31,712 bases of DNA, taken from NCBI GenBank assembly GCA_902513935.1, contig CABXOR010000017.1, forward strand, positions 1-31,712, given 5' to 3'. A program made the position numbers and the translations under genes. This DNA is from an uncultured SAR324 cluster bacterium (GTDB lineage: Bacteria > SAR324 > NAC60-12). This document shows positions 6,960-14,272 of this stretch, one piece after another. Positions within the stretch are counted from its first letter, which is position 1. Every line of letters begins with the position of its first letter. Below the pieces are notes generated by a model. That model was not told the origin of the DNA, searched no databases, and worked only from the letters and a program-made list of their open reading frames with translations.

Positions 6960-8897
6960 ATGATCAGTATTGCTGACTTAGCCATGAATTATGGCAAAAA
7001 AACGCTCTTTGAAAAATCATCAGTCACCTTTAATCCAGGTAAAAGCTATGGTCTTGTTGGTGCAAATGGTTCTGGAAAGTCCACGCTGTTGCGGCTGATT
7101 GCTGGAGAAGAAAAACCCAATTCCGGAACAATATTTGTACAGCGTGACTTGAAACTTGGAGTTCTCAGGCAGGATCATTTTCAGTATGAAAATATTAAAG
7201 TTATTGACGTAGTGCTCCTCGGAAAGCCCGCTTTATGCGAAGCTCTTAGAGAAAAAGAAGAAATTCTTGAGTCTGAAAATCTAGATAGTCAATCCGGTCA
7301 CAGGCTGGGCCAACTGGAAGAGATTATTGCTGATGCAGACGGTTATGTAGCTGAACCTTTTGCTGCAGAGTTGTTATCTGGATTGGGAATTGGTACAGGA
7401 TTTCAAACTGGTCCTATGAGTGCACTTTCCGGCGGCTTCAAATTGCGTGTACTTTTAGCTCAACTGCTTTTTCAGCAACCCGACGTGCTGCTGCTTGACG
7501 AACCAACCAACCATCTGGACATTGTTTCAATCCGCTGGCTGGAAAACTATTTGTGTACACAGTTCGAAGGAACCCTGATTTTTATTTCACATGACAGAAA
7601 TTTTCTCAACGTAGTTGCCAGTCACATTATAGATATAGATTACGAAGAATTACGACTTTACACGGGAAATTACGAACAGTTCCTTGAAGCAAAAATCCTG
7701 GCTGAAACTCAGAAACGTAAAGAAATCGAAAACTATGAGCGTAAAACTGCTGAACTACAAGGCTTTGTAGATCGTTTTCGTGCAAAAGCTACCAAAGCTC
7801 GGCAAGCCCAGTCACGTGTCAAACAACTCGATAAAATGGAGGTGCTGGAGGTAAAGCGCTCCTCCCGGATATCTCCAGACCTGAGCTTTGAGCAGTTTCG
7901 ACCCTCAGGAAAAACTGTGCTGACTGTAAAAGATGTGAGCAAAAAGTTTGGGAAAACTGAGGTTCTGAAAAATGTATCTTTTGAAATTCAACGGGGTGAA
8001 AAAGTCGCTATCATTGGTCCAAACGGTATTGGAAAATCAACTTTACTGAAGATTATTCTTGCTCAGCTTTATGCAGACGAAGGTACTTTCGAGTGGGGGT
8101 ATGAGACTCATACCTCTTATTTTGCCCAAGATCATCATGAACATTTACGTGGAAAAATAAGTGCTTACGACTGGCTTTATGCAACTGCACCACACGAACC
8201 GATTGGAGCCATCCGTGGGTTGTTAGGTCGAGTTTTACTGTCCGGAGATGAAGCGCTAAAACAGGTTACTGCATTGAGTGGAGGAGAATCTGCCCGTTTG
8301 CTATTTGCAAGAATAATGCTGGAAAAAAGGAATGTCTTAATCCTCGATGAACCTACAAATCATATGGATCTGGAAGGTGTTGCGGCACTTGGTGATGCTT
8401 TGAAAGTATTTGAAGGTACTGTTTTGGTGGTAAGTCACTATCGGCATTTTGTTTCCAAAGTAGCAACTCATATCCTGGAATTAACTCCACATGGTGTCCG
8501 CGACTTTTACGGGAGCTATCAGGAATACCTTGAAAAATATGGTGATGACTATCTAAGCCGAGATCAGCCTCTTTCTACAACACACCGGGAAACAAAAGTG
8601 ACACCTTCAACTCAGGAATTGAGCTATGAGGAACGAAAAAAACTGCAGAGTGAAATTTCAAAATTAAAAAAACAGTCTACACGTTTTGAAACACTGATTG
8701 AAGAAGGGGAACAAAAAATTTCTGCAATTGAGGCAAAATTTGGAGTTGAAAATTTTTATCAGCAAGCATCGCCTGAGGAAATACAGAATTTACAAACCGA
8801 AAAAGAAAAATTGAGTGCTCAACTTTCTACAAATGTTAGCCAGTGGGAGACTTCCTCACATAAATTGGAAGTTGCCCAATCACGTTTCAGCGGTTAA
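6960..8897 (+). CDS. ybiT: ABC-F family ATPase, YbiT type
   Basis: This is a soluble twin-ATPase protein of the ABC-F family, which acts on the ribosome (E-site, tRNA/peptidyl-transferase) rather than as a transporter; no membrane segment is present. ATPase 1 has Walker A GANGSGKST (34-42), signature LSGGF (156-160) and DEPTNHLD. ATPase 2 has GPNGIGKST (353-361), LSGGES (from 439) and DEPTNHMD. The linker (FVDRFRAKATKARQAQSRVKQ, then a 'VKRSSR' turn), the GVLRQDHF segment and the SHYRHFVSKVATHILELTP end follow E. coli YbiT closely. Unlike YbiT, a charged coiled-coil tail of about 100 residues (roughly 545-645) follows, as in Uup-like proteins, where such a tail contacts nucleic acid. Signature 1 has Phe after SGG. 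There is no Shine-Dalgarno: the ATG follows attaattaata. Confidence 0.88.
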   Translation: MISIADLAMNYGKKTLFEKSSVTFNPGKSYGLVGANGSGKSTLLRLIAGEEKPNSGTIFVQRDLKLGVLRQDHFQYENIKVIDVVLLGKPALCEALREKEEILESENLDSQSGHRLGQLEEIIADADGYVAEPFAAELLSGLGIGTGFQTGPMSALSGGFKLRVLLAQLLFQQPDVLLLDEPTNHLDIVSIRWLENYLCTQFEGTLIFISHDRNFLNVVASHIIDIDYEELRLYTGNYEQFLEAKILAETQKRKEIENYERKTAELQGFVDRFRAKATKARQAQSRVKQLDKMEVLEVKRSSRISPDLSFEQFRPSGKTVLTVKDVSKKFGKTEVLKNVSFEIQRGEKVAIIGPNGIGKSTLLKIILAQLYADEGTFEWGYETHTSYFAQDHHEHLRGKISAYDWLYATAPHEPIGAIRGLLGRVLLSGDEALKQVTALSGGESARLLFARIMLEKRNVLILDEPTNHMDLEGVAALGDALKVFEGTVLVVSHYRHFVSKVATHILELTPHGVRDFYGSYQEYLEKYGDDYLSRDQPLSTTHRETKVTPSTQELSYEERKKLQSEISKLKKQSTRFETLIEEGEQKISAIEAKFGVENFYQQASPEEIQNLQTEKEKLSAQLSTNVSQWETSSHKLEVAQSRFSG

Positions 8898-9030
8898 TTT
8901 CTTAAAAAAATTAACCAGCAGTTTTTACATACGCCGTTTATTTAGTAGCTGAAGATTTAGAACAGCTTTACTAATGAGGTTAAAATATGTTAACGATGTT
9001 GTACTGCTCAATCAGGTAGATTTTAGATTG

Positions 9031-9060
9031 TTGGCAAAATTGATGTGAATACTGTATTAT
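9031..9060 (+). promoter_or_regulatory. Candidate sigma-70 promoter for the TPR-CHAT gene
   Basis: TTGGCA (9031-9036) and TATTAT (9055-9060) are 18 bp apart and each match 5 of 6 consensus bases. The leader would be about 25 nt and carries GAGG (9081-9084), a well-placed ribosome-binding site 5 nt before the ATG at 9090. This is among the best promoter-RBS combinations in the window. Confidence 0.5.
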
Positions 9061-9089
9061 TGGCTATACAATTAACTTAAGAGGTCCCC

Positions 9090-12000
9090 ATGCGAAAGAG
9101 TAATTCAATTTTTAAATTCGGTTTTTTAGGATTGATCTTAACTTTGCTTCAGATACTTCCACTGAATAATACTTCCTTTTCTCAAACTACTCCGGAAAAG
9201 GCGGCAGAGTTATGGAATTTACGTCAGTCAGAAATTCAACAGCTTTATCAGGAAGGTAATCTTGAAGGAGCCTTGAATTCAGCACAGGAATCAGTTTCAC
9301 TGGCAGAAGTAGCTTTTGGTTCAGGTGCATTAAAAACCATTTCCAGCATGTTGTTACAGGCGCAAATCCATGGAGAATTAGATCAACTTGAAGAGGCGAA
9401 TCAGATTTACCAGGTAGCTCTTGAAACTTCAGTTTCTGCTTTTGGTGAAAGTGATGCGACTACACTTTCCGTTCTGGACAACTATGGTGGATTTCTCAAA
9501 TCAATTGATCCGGAAATGTCAGAACCGGTTTTACAGGAAGCTCTTAGGCTTACCACTGAAGATGATCCACAACGTGCTGCCAGATTAAGAGCTCTTGGTC
9601 TGAATTTACAGGAATTGGGACGTATCGGGGAAGCAGAAGGAATGCTTAGTGAAGCACTGAAAGCTTACAAAAAGGTCTTGGGCGAAAATTCTCCGGAAAC
9701 TCTATCTTCAATGGCTGACTTAGCACAGCTGTACCTGACACAGGGGAAATTAAAACCTGCTCAGGAATTGTTTGAAACAGCATTGCCTTTAATGCTAGAG
9801 GTTATGAATAAAACGAGTTTTCTGATTTTAGCGAGCAAGGAAAATCTTGCTGAAATTTATCGTCAGCAAGGAAAATTTTCTCTGGCCGAAAAATTGTTTT
9901 TAGAGAGTATGCAGGGTGCAGTTGCAGAATATGGTGAGGAAGATTCTCTTGTTATACAGGCCAGGAGTCATCTTGCCCAGTTATATGAAGATACGGGCAA
10001 GCTAAAAAAGGCACTGCTTTTACATCAGCAGGTTTACGAGGTCGACTTAGCATTGCTTGGAGAGTCGCATCCAAATACAGCCGGAGACCTGAATAATTTG
10101 GCTAGCGTTCGGCGTCGCCTGGGTGATTATCAAAAAGCAGAAAAACTTTTTAGACAATCTTTAAAAGTGATGATTGCTGCACTTGGTGAAGAAACACCAC
10201 AGACAGTTTCTGTAATGAACAACCTTGCCTTATTGTTGGAAAATCAGGGTTTGTATGATGAAGCAGAACCACTTTTCAAAAAAGCCTTTGCAATTTCCGG
10301 AAAAATTCAGGGAGAGAAACATCCAACCTCATTGGCTTTGCTGAACAACCTTGCTTTTCTTAATGAATCTCAAGGTGACTTTATGCGTTCAGAATTGAAT
10401 TATAAAAAAGTAATTCAACTCAACACAGAAGTATTTGGCGAAAATCACACAAACACCATTGCAAATCAAAACAACCTTGCTTATCTTTATTTACGGGATG
10501 AACGTTACAACGAAGCCCAACCAATCTTCACCAAAGTTCACTCTCAATGGGGCAAATTACTTGGTGCAGAACATCAAAATACTTTGAAAGCCCTTAATAA
10601 TCTGGGGCGTGTTCAAAAATCACTTGGAAATTTGGAAGCTGCGGAAAAACATTTAATGGCGGCTTTGGCGGGAAGAACCAAGGTTTTTGGTAAACGTCAT
10701 GCCGACACTTTACGCAGTATGAATGATATGGGTGAGCTTTTTGTGGTGCAGGAAAAGTTGGACGAGGCACTTAAAATGTTTCAGGAAACGCTAAAGCTGG
10801 AAGAAGAAGTTTTGGGAGAAAATCATCCTTATACTTTTGAAACTCTGAATAACCTGGCAGATTTGCTCAAAATTATGGGTAAAACGGAAGAAGCATACAA
10901 ATTGTTTATGACAGGCTTTGAACGCAGAAATGCATTTTTGGATCGGGTGCTTTGGGTTGCGGGAGACAATACACGCCAATCTTACATCAGTTTGCACCGA
11001 CCGGAACAAAATGCTTTGATTCGGATGCTATTGAGCTTGGATGACGAACGTACCGCGCGCGATCTTTTTGAAGTGAGTTTGCGGCGTAAAGGTATTTTAC
11101 TTAAAATTACCAGTGAAACTCAACAAGTCATAATGTTGTCTGGTTCACCTGAATTGCAGGCAATAACAGAAGACTTGACTCAAACCCGTAAAACATTAGC
11201 AGGACTAACATTGTCCGGACCAACTGATGAAAACCGGAAGGAGTTTCCAAAAATCATTTTTGATTTGGAGGAAAAAGTTAACATGCTTCAACTAAAACTT
11301 GGAGAGCAAAGTGTGCGTTTCCGGCAGTCCACAAAGCAAGTTACAGTTGACGAAGTAGTTGAGGGAATGGGAGAAAATGCAATGGTTGATTTTATGAGTT
11401 TTCGCGGCGAGGATGATTCATTGCGTATATTAGCAGTTGTAGTAAATGCAGGAGAGTTCAGTTTTGTTGAATACGAAGATTTAAAATTGATCAGTGATAT
11501 TGTCATGGAATTGCGAGAAATTGTTCAGGATGAGGGTGCAGAAGATGAGGACATTAAAAGCGTTGCCTATGATCTTTGGGAGATTCTTTGGCAACCACTC
11601 ACAGAATCATTGGGAGAAGCAACATCGATTTTTATTTCGCCAGACAGTCTCTTAAATGTTTTACCTTTTGATGTTTTAACAGATTCTGATGACAGTTATT
11701 TGCTGGAAAATTTTGATTTACGCATCATAAGTTCCGCAAGAGATTTGGCTCTCGATCCATTGCTTGCCGCAAAAGGTGATTTGATGATTATTGCGGGGCC
11801 GGACTATGATTCTGATAAAATCCTTAAAACTCCAGCAGCTCGAGAAGTAAGTCACAAACGATCCCGAAGTGTTGTACGAGGTGCTCGCATGGGCTCCGGA
11901 TTGCGCGGGCTGAATTTTGACCCGCTGCCCGGAGCAGAAAAAGAAGGAGAAGTCATCAAGGAAGTTTCAGACACAAAGGATCGGAACACCGCCATCTTTT

Positions 12001-12590
12001 CACAAAGAGTTGCAGAAGAAAAACTTCTCCGGAAAATGTCTGTACCTCCAGAAGTTCTACACATTGCAACTCATGGATTTTTTCTCAAAGAAGACCAAAA
12101 ATTAAAAAAACGCCTGCAGGGTTTAAGTCGGGGCTCGAGCAGCGTTCCGCCGCCTGCGGATAATCCGTTGCTGCGCGCAGGACTTGCTTTTGCCGGTTTG
12201 AACGCGAATGCTTCCATGCTTGGGGAAATTGACACCGACAACGATGGAGTTTTAACAGCTATGGAAGTTTTGAGTTTGGATTTAGCCGGAACCCAATTGG
12301 TTGTTCTTTCCGCATGCGAAACTGGTTTGGGAGAGATTCACGAAGGCGAAGGTGTCTATGGTTTACGCCGCTCTTTTCAGGAAGCCGGAGTAAAAAACGT
12401 GATCAATTCATTCTGGGAAGTCAGCGATGCCGGAACGCAATTATTGATGACCAAATTCTATGACAAACTCCTTGCTGGGATGACTGCCCGGGAAGCAATG
12501 CGTGAAGCGCGTCTGGAAATGCTGGAGGATGTTCAGTGGAGTGCTCCATTTTATTGGTCTGCGTTTGTGATGGTTGGACGTAATACTTAA
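9090..12590 (+). CDS. Exported TPR-CHAT caspase-like cysteine protease
   Basis: This large protein (1166 aa) begins with a signal peptide (basic MRKSNS, hydrophobic 12-25, probable cleavage after SFSQ near 32). Residues about 40-620 form roughly 13 tetratricopeptide repeats of 42-residue kinesin-light-chain type (recurring GE-HP-T---LNNLA), a peptide-binding superhelix. After a linker comes a C-terminal CHAT domain (about 800-1166), a caspase-fold clan CD protease. The catalytic His is H995 in IATHGFF and the Cys is C1076 in LSACETGLG, both present. Between them, residues 1048-1059 (DTDNDGVLTAMEVL) match the EF-hand calcium loop at all ligand positions. The signal peptide argues for a periplasmic or surface role, unlike cytoplasmic CHAT proteins such as CRISPR-linked Csx29. 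The substrate is unknown. It is probably co-transcribed with the isoaspartyl peptidase gene 4 nt downstream. Confidence 0.88.
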   Translation: MRKSNSIFKFGFLGLILTLLQILPLNNTSFSQTTPEKAAELWNLRQSEIQQLYQEGNLEGALNSAQESVSLAEVAFGSGALKTISSMLLQAQIHGELDQLEEANQIYQVALETSVSAFGESDATTLSVLDNYGGFLKSIDPEMSEPVLQEALRLTTEDDPQRAARLRALGLNLQELGRIGEAEGMLSEALKAYKKVLGENSPETLSSMADLAQLYLTQGKLKPAQELFETALPLMLEVMNKTSFLILASKENLAEIYRQQGKFSLAEKLFLESMQGAVAEYGEEDSLVIQARSHLAQLYEDTGKLKKALLLHQQVYEVDLALLGESHPNTAGDLNNLASVRRRLGDYQKAEKLFRQSLKVMIAALGEETPQTVSVMNNLALLLENQGLYDEAEPLFKKAFAISGKIQGEKHPTSLALLNNLAFLNESQGDFMRSELNYKKVIQLNTEVFGENHTNTIANQNNLAYLYLRDERYNEAQPIFTKVHSQWGKLLGAEHQNTLKALNNLGRVQKSLGNLEAAEKHLMAALAGRTKVFGKRHADTLRSMNDMGELFVVQEKLDEALKMFQETLKLEEEVLGENHPYTFETLNNLADLLKIMGKTEEAYKLFMTGFERRNAFLDRVLWVAGDNTRQSYISLHRPEQNALIRMLLSLDDERTARDLFEVSLRRKGILLKITSETQQVIMLSGSPELQAITEDLTQTRKTLAGLTLSGPTDENRKEFPKIIFDLEEKVNMLQLKLGEQSVRFRQSTKQVTVDEVVEGMGENAMVDFMSFRGEDDSLRILAVVVNAGEFSFVEYEDLKLISDIVMELREIVQDEGAEDEDIKSVAYDLWEILWQPLTESLGEATSIFISPDSLLNVLPFDVLTDSDDSYLLENFDLRIISSARDLALDPLLAAKGDLMIIAGPDYDSDKILKTPAAREVSHKRSRSVVRGARMGSGLRGLNFDPLPGAEKEGEVIKEVSDTKDRNTAIFSQRVAEEKLLRKMSVPPEVLHIATHGFFLKEDQKLKKRLQGLSRGSSSVPPPADNPLLRAGLAFAGLNANASMLGEIDTDNDGVLTAMEVLSLDLAGTQLVVLSACETGLGEIHEGEGVYGLRRSFQEAGVKNVINSFWEVSDAGTQLLMTKFYDKLLAGMTAREAMREARLEMLEDVQWSAPFYWSAFVMVGRNT

Positions 12591-12594
12591 AAAC

Positions 12595-13443
12595 ATGGAG
12601 CAATTAGTCATTCATGGTGGAGCAGGAAGTCTGGAAGGGGAAACGACTGAAGCTCAGAAAATGCATGATTCCCTTTGTAAAATATGGGAAGAGACATTTG
12701 AAGTACTTCAAAAACGCTCGGCAGAAGATGCCGTTCGGCATGCTGTCCGGACGCTGGAGGATGATCCTGTTTACAACGCTGGAACGGGATCCAAGCTTCA
12801 GGCAGACGGTCAGATACGCATGAGCGCAGCCTTAATGGACGGCACTAATAATCGGTTTTCTGGCGTGATCAATGTTCAAAATATCCGGAATCCAATTGAA
12901 GCAGCAGCATTGTTGTCCGAAGAAAAACATTCTATTTTAAGTTCTGCACAGGCAACTGAATTCTGTCGAACAAAAGGCATTCCCGAATACAATCCGGAAA
13001 CTGAGTTTCGCCTGCACGAATACAAAAGTAATTGTGCCGGAATTCACGGAACAGTAGGAGCCGTGGCGCTTGACAAAGATGGACATATTTTTGCTGGAAC
13101 ATCAACTGGCGGAATCGGTTGTGAAATTCCTGGACGTGTCAGTGACAGTCCAACAGTAGCCGGAACATATGCTTCCACAAAAGCAGGTGTTTCCTGTACA
13201 GGAATTGGTGAACAAATTACCCAGCAAGCCGCTGCTGCAAAGGTAGTAATCAGGGTTGGGGATGGAATGTTGCTGAATGAGGCAGTTACCAGAACAATGC
13301 ATGAAAGTGACGACTTCAATTATTTATATGGGCTGATTAGTCTGGACTCGGAGGGTCACGTTGAGGTGGGTAAAACAGCTGCGCTGAGTGATGTTTTCTA
13401 TGCTTTCCACGATAGTGAAAAAATCAGAACATTTTTTGAGTGA
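12595..13443 (+). CDS. iaaA: Type-2 asparaginase / isoaspartyl peptidase (Ntn hydrolase)
   Basis: This N-terminal-nucleophile hydrolase is made as one chain that cuts itself into alpha and beta subunits. The start MEQLVIHGGAGS at 12595 was chosen because it gives the normal family N-terminus; an ATG at 12574 would overlap the upstream gene. The self-cleavage site is Gly152-Thr153 in HGTVGAVALD, the freed Thr153 being the nucleophile. GTSTGG and SCTGIGE line the active site, and GRVSDSP binds substrate. These enzymes hydrolyse isoaspartyl dipeptides and asparagine, and so clean up damaged or degraded protein. At 282 aa it is slightly short for the family but looks complete. I see no signal peptide, so the product should be cytoplasmic although its partner is exported. 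Product is sure at family level; exact specificity is not. Confidence 0.88.
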   Translation: MEQLVIHGGAGSLEGETTEAQKMHDSLCKIWEETFEVLQKRSAEDAVRHAVRTLEDDPVYNAGTGSKLQADGQIRMSAALMDGTNNRFSGVINVQNIRNPIEAAALLSEEKHSILSSAQATEFCRTKGIPEYNPETEFRLHEYKSNCAGIHGTVGAVALDKDGHIFAGTSTGGIGCEIPGRVSDSPTVAGTYASTKAGVSCTGIGEQITQQAAAAKVVIRVGDGMLLNEAVTRTMHESDDFNYLYGLISLDSEGHVEVGKTAALSDVFYAFHDSEKIRTFFE

Positions 13444-13458
13444 TTAATTTTTTGAAGT

Positions 13459-14001
13459 TCAGTTGCCTCCCGAATATTTCCTGCGCTCATTATCTAACCA
13501 TTCTCCGATAAATAGTTGTTGAGAATCTGGCATCTGATAACGCTGTTCAAGAATGAAATTGTCCAAAAATGGGCCAGTTTGCAGAAGAAATTGATTCCTC
13601 CACATTTCACTTTGTGACAATTTTGCATCAAAGTGCAGTTTGCCAATTCCAATTTGTCTTCTAAAACGAAAACGATCCATAGTGTAACCGGATGCGATAA
13701 AAACTAATTCAATCGCTGAAGCTTCGAGATCAAAGTGTATTCGAAAACGTCCATCCTCTTCTGGAAAAACAAGCCTTGCCTTTGGTACATAAAGAGGGGA
13801 TTCGTTTTCAAATTGAATAAATTGCGAATAATATTCAAGAACAACGACGAATCCTTTGGATTTTAGGTCATTTCCGTTTTCTTCCATTAAAGTACCATCA
13901 ATCCACTGTGTTCCCCATCCAGGGCGATAGTTCAGTGATTCCGGATAACATCCTCCTGACAAAGTTAGTATCAACATCAGATACAGAATAAAAAATCTCA
14001 T
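13459..14001 (-). CDS. Putative lipoprotein of unknown function
   Basis: I do not recognise this 180-residue protein. It starts with MRFFILYLMLILTLSGGC: a short hydrophobic signal ending in Cys18. The -3 to -1 residues (Ser, Gly, Gly) are an imperfect lipobox, with Leu at -4 rather than -3, so lipidation is likely but not assured. The mature part has alternating beta-type strands (FVVLEYYSQFIQF, RFRIHFDLEASAIELVFIASGY), suggesting a carboxypeptidase-regulatory-like or transthyretin-like beta-sandwich, followed by a helical tail. Its stop is 15 bp from the convergent isoaspartyl peptidase stop. AGAGGA abuts the ATG, too close for an ideal ribosome-binding site. Upstream (14012-14043) lie two adjacent palindromes. 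Confidence 0.7.
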   Translation of the reverse strand: MRFFILYLMLILTLSGGCYPESLNYRPGWGTQWIDGTLMEENGNDLKSKGFVVVLEYYSQFIQFENESPLYVPKARLVFPEEDGRFRIHFDLEASAIELVFIASGYTMDRFRFRRQIGIGKLHFDAKLSQSEMWRNQFLLQTGPFLDNFILEQRYQMPDSQQLFIGEWLDNERRKYSGGN

Positions 14002-14011
14002 TCCTCTGGGC

Positions 14012-14043
14012 TCTCTATAGAGATTGAATCTATCTTGAAGATA
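14012..14043. promoter_or_regulatory. Two adjacent palindromes upstream of the lipoprotein gene
   Basis: TCTCTATAGAGA (14012-14023) is a perfect 12-bp palindrome, and TATCTTGAAGATA (14031-14043) is a perfect 13-bp dyad around a single G. They begin 10 bp upstream of the minus-strand ATG at 14001. They could be operator half-sites, or hairpins in the leader. No bound regulator is known. Confidence 0.4.
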
Positions 14044-14109
14044 AGCTAAACCCTCAGAATTGCAAGTTATTGTTCAGGAATTTACAGTGTTGCCAAAACT
14101 TTGTAGTTC

Positions 14110-14138
14110 TTGACCCTGCACTTAGGTTTTGCTAAACT
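14110..14138 (+). promoter_or_regulatory. Candidate sigma-70 promoter for secA
   Basis: TTGACC (14110-14115, 5 of 6 matches) and TAAACT (14133-14138, 4 of 6) are separated by 17 bp. The leader to the chosen secA start would be about 130 nt. No SecM-like arrest peptide is visible in it. Confidence 0.45.
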
Positions 14139-14272
14139 TACATGATTGGATTTTAGTTAGACTGCGTTTTCAAATGAGAGAATTATTTTTCATAAATTTA
14201 TCACTTTTTATTACATAACCAAACAAACTCCGTCTTCAGTTCTCACAATGCCAAATGTGGCAAAAGGAATCT

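Noticed and set aside
9090..12590. CHAT protein as a CRISPR-linked Csx29 or gasdermin-activating defence protease
   Set aside because: It has a signal peptide, and no CRISPR array, gRAMP or gasdermin-like gene is nearby.
12574..12594. Earlier ATG for the isoaspartyl peptidase, overlapping the CHAT gene
   Set aside because: It adds MDVILKN before the normal family start, and the ATG at 12595 directly precedes the conserved VIHGGAG.
14255..14272. Upstream ATG of secA
   Set aside because: No ribosome-binding site, while AAGGA is well placed for the ATG at 14273, which gives the usual SecA N-terminus.
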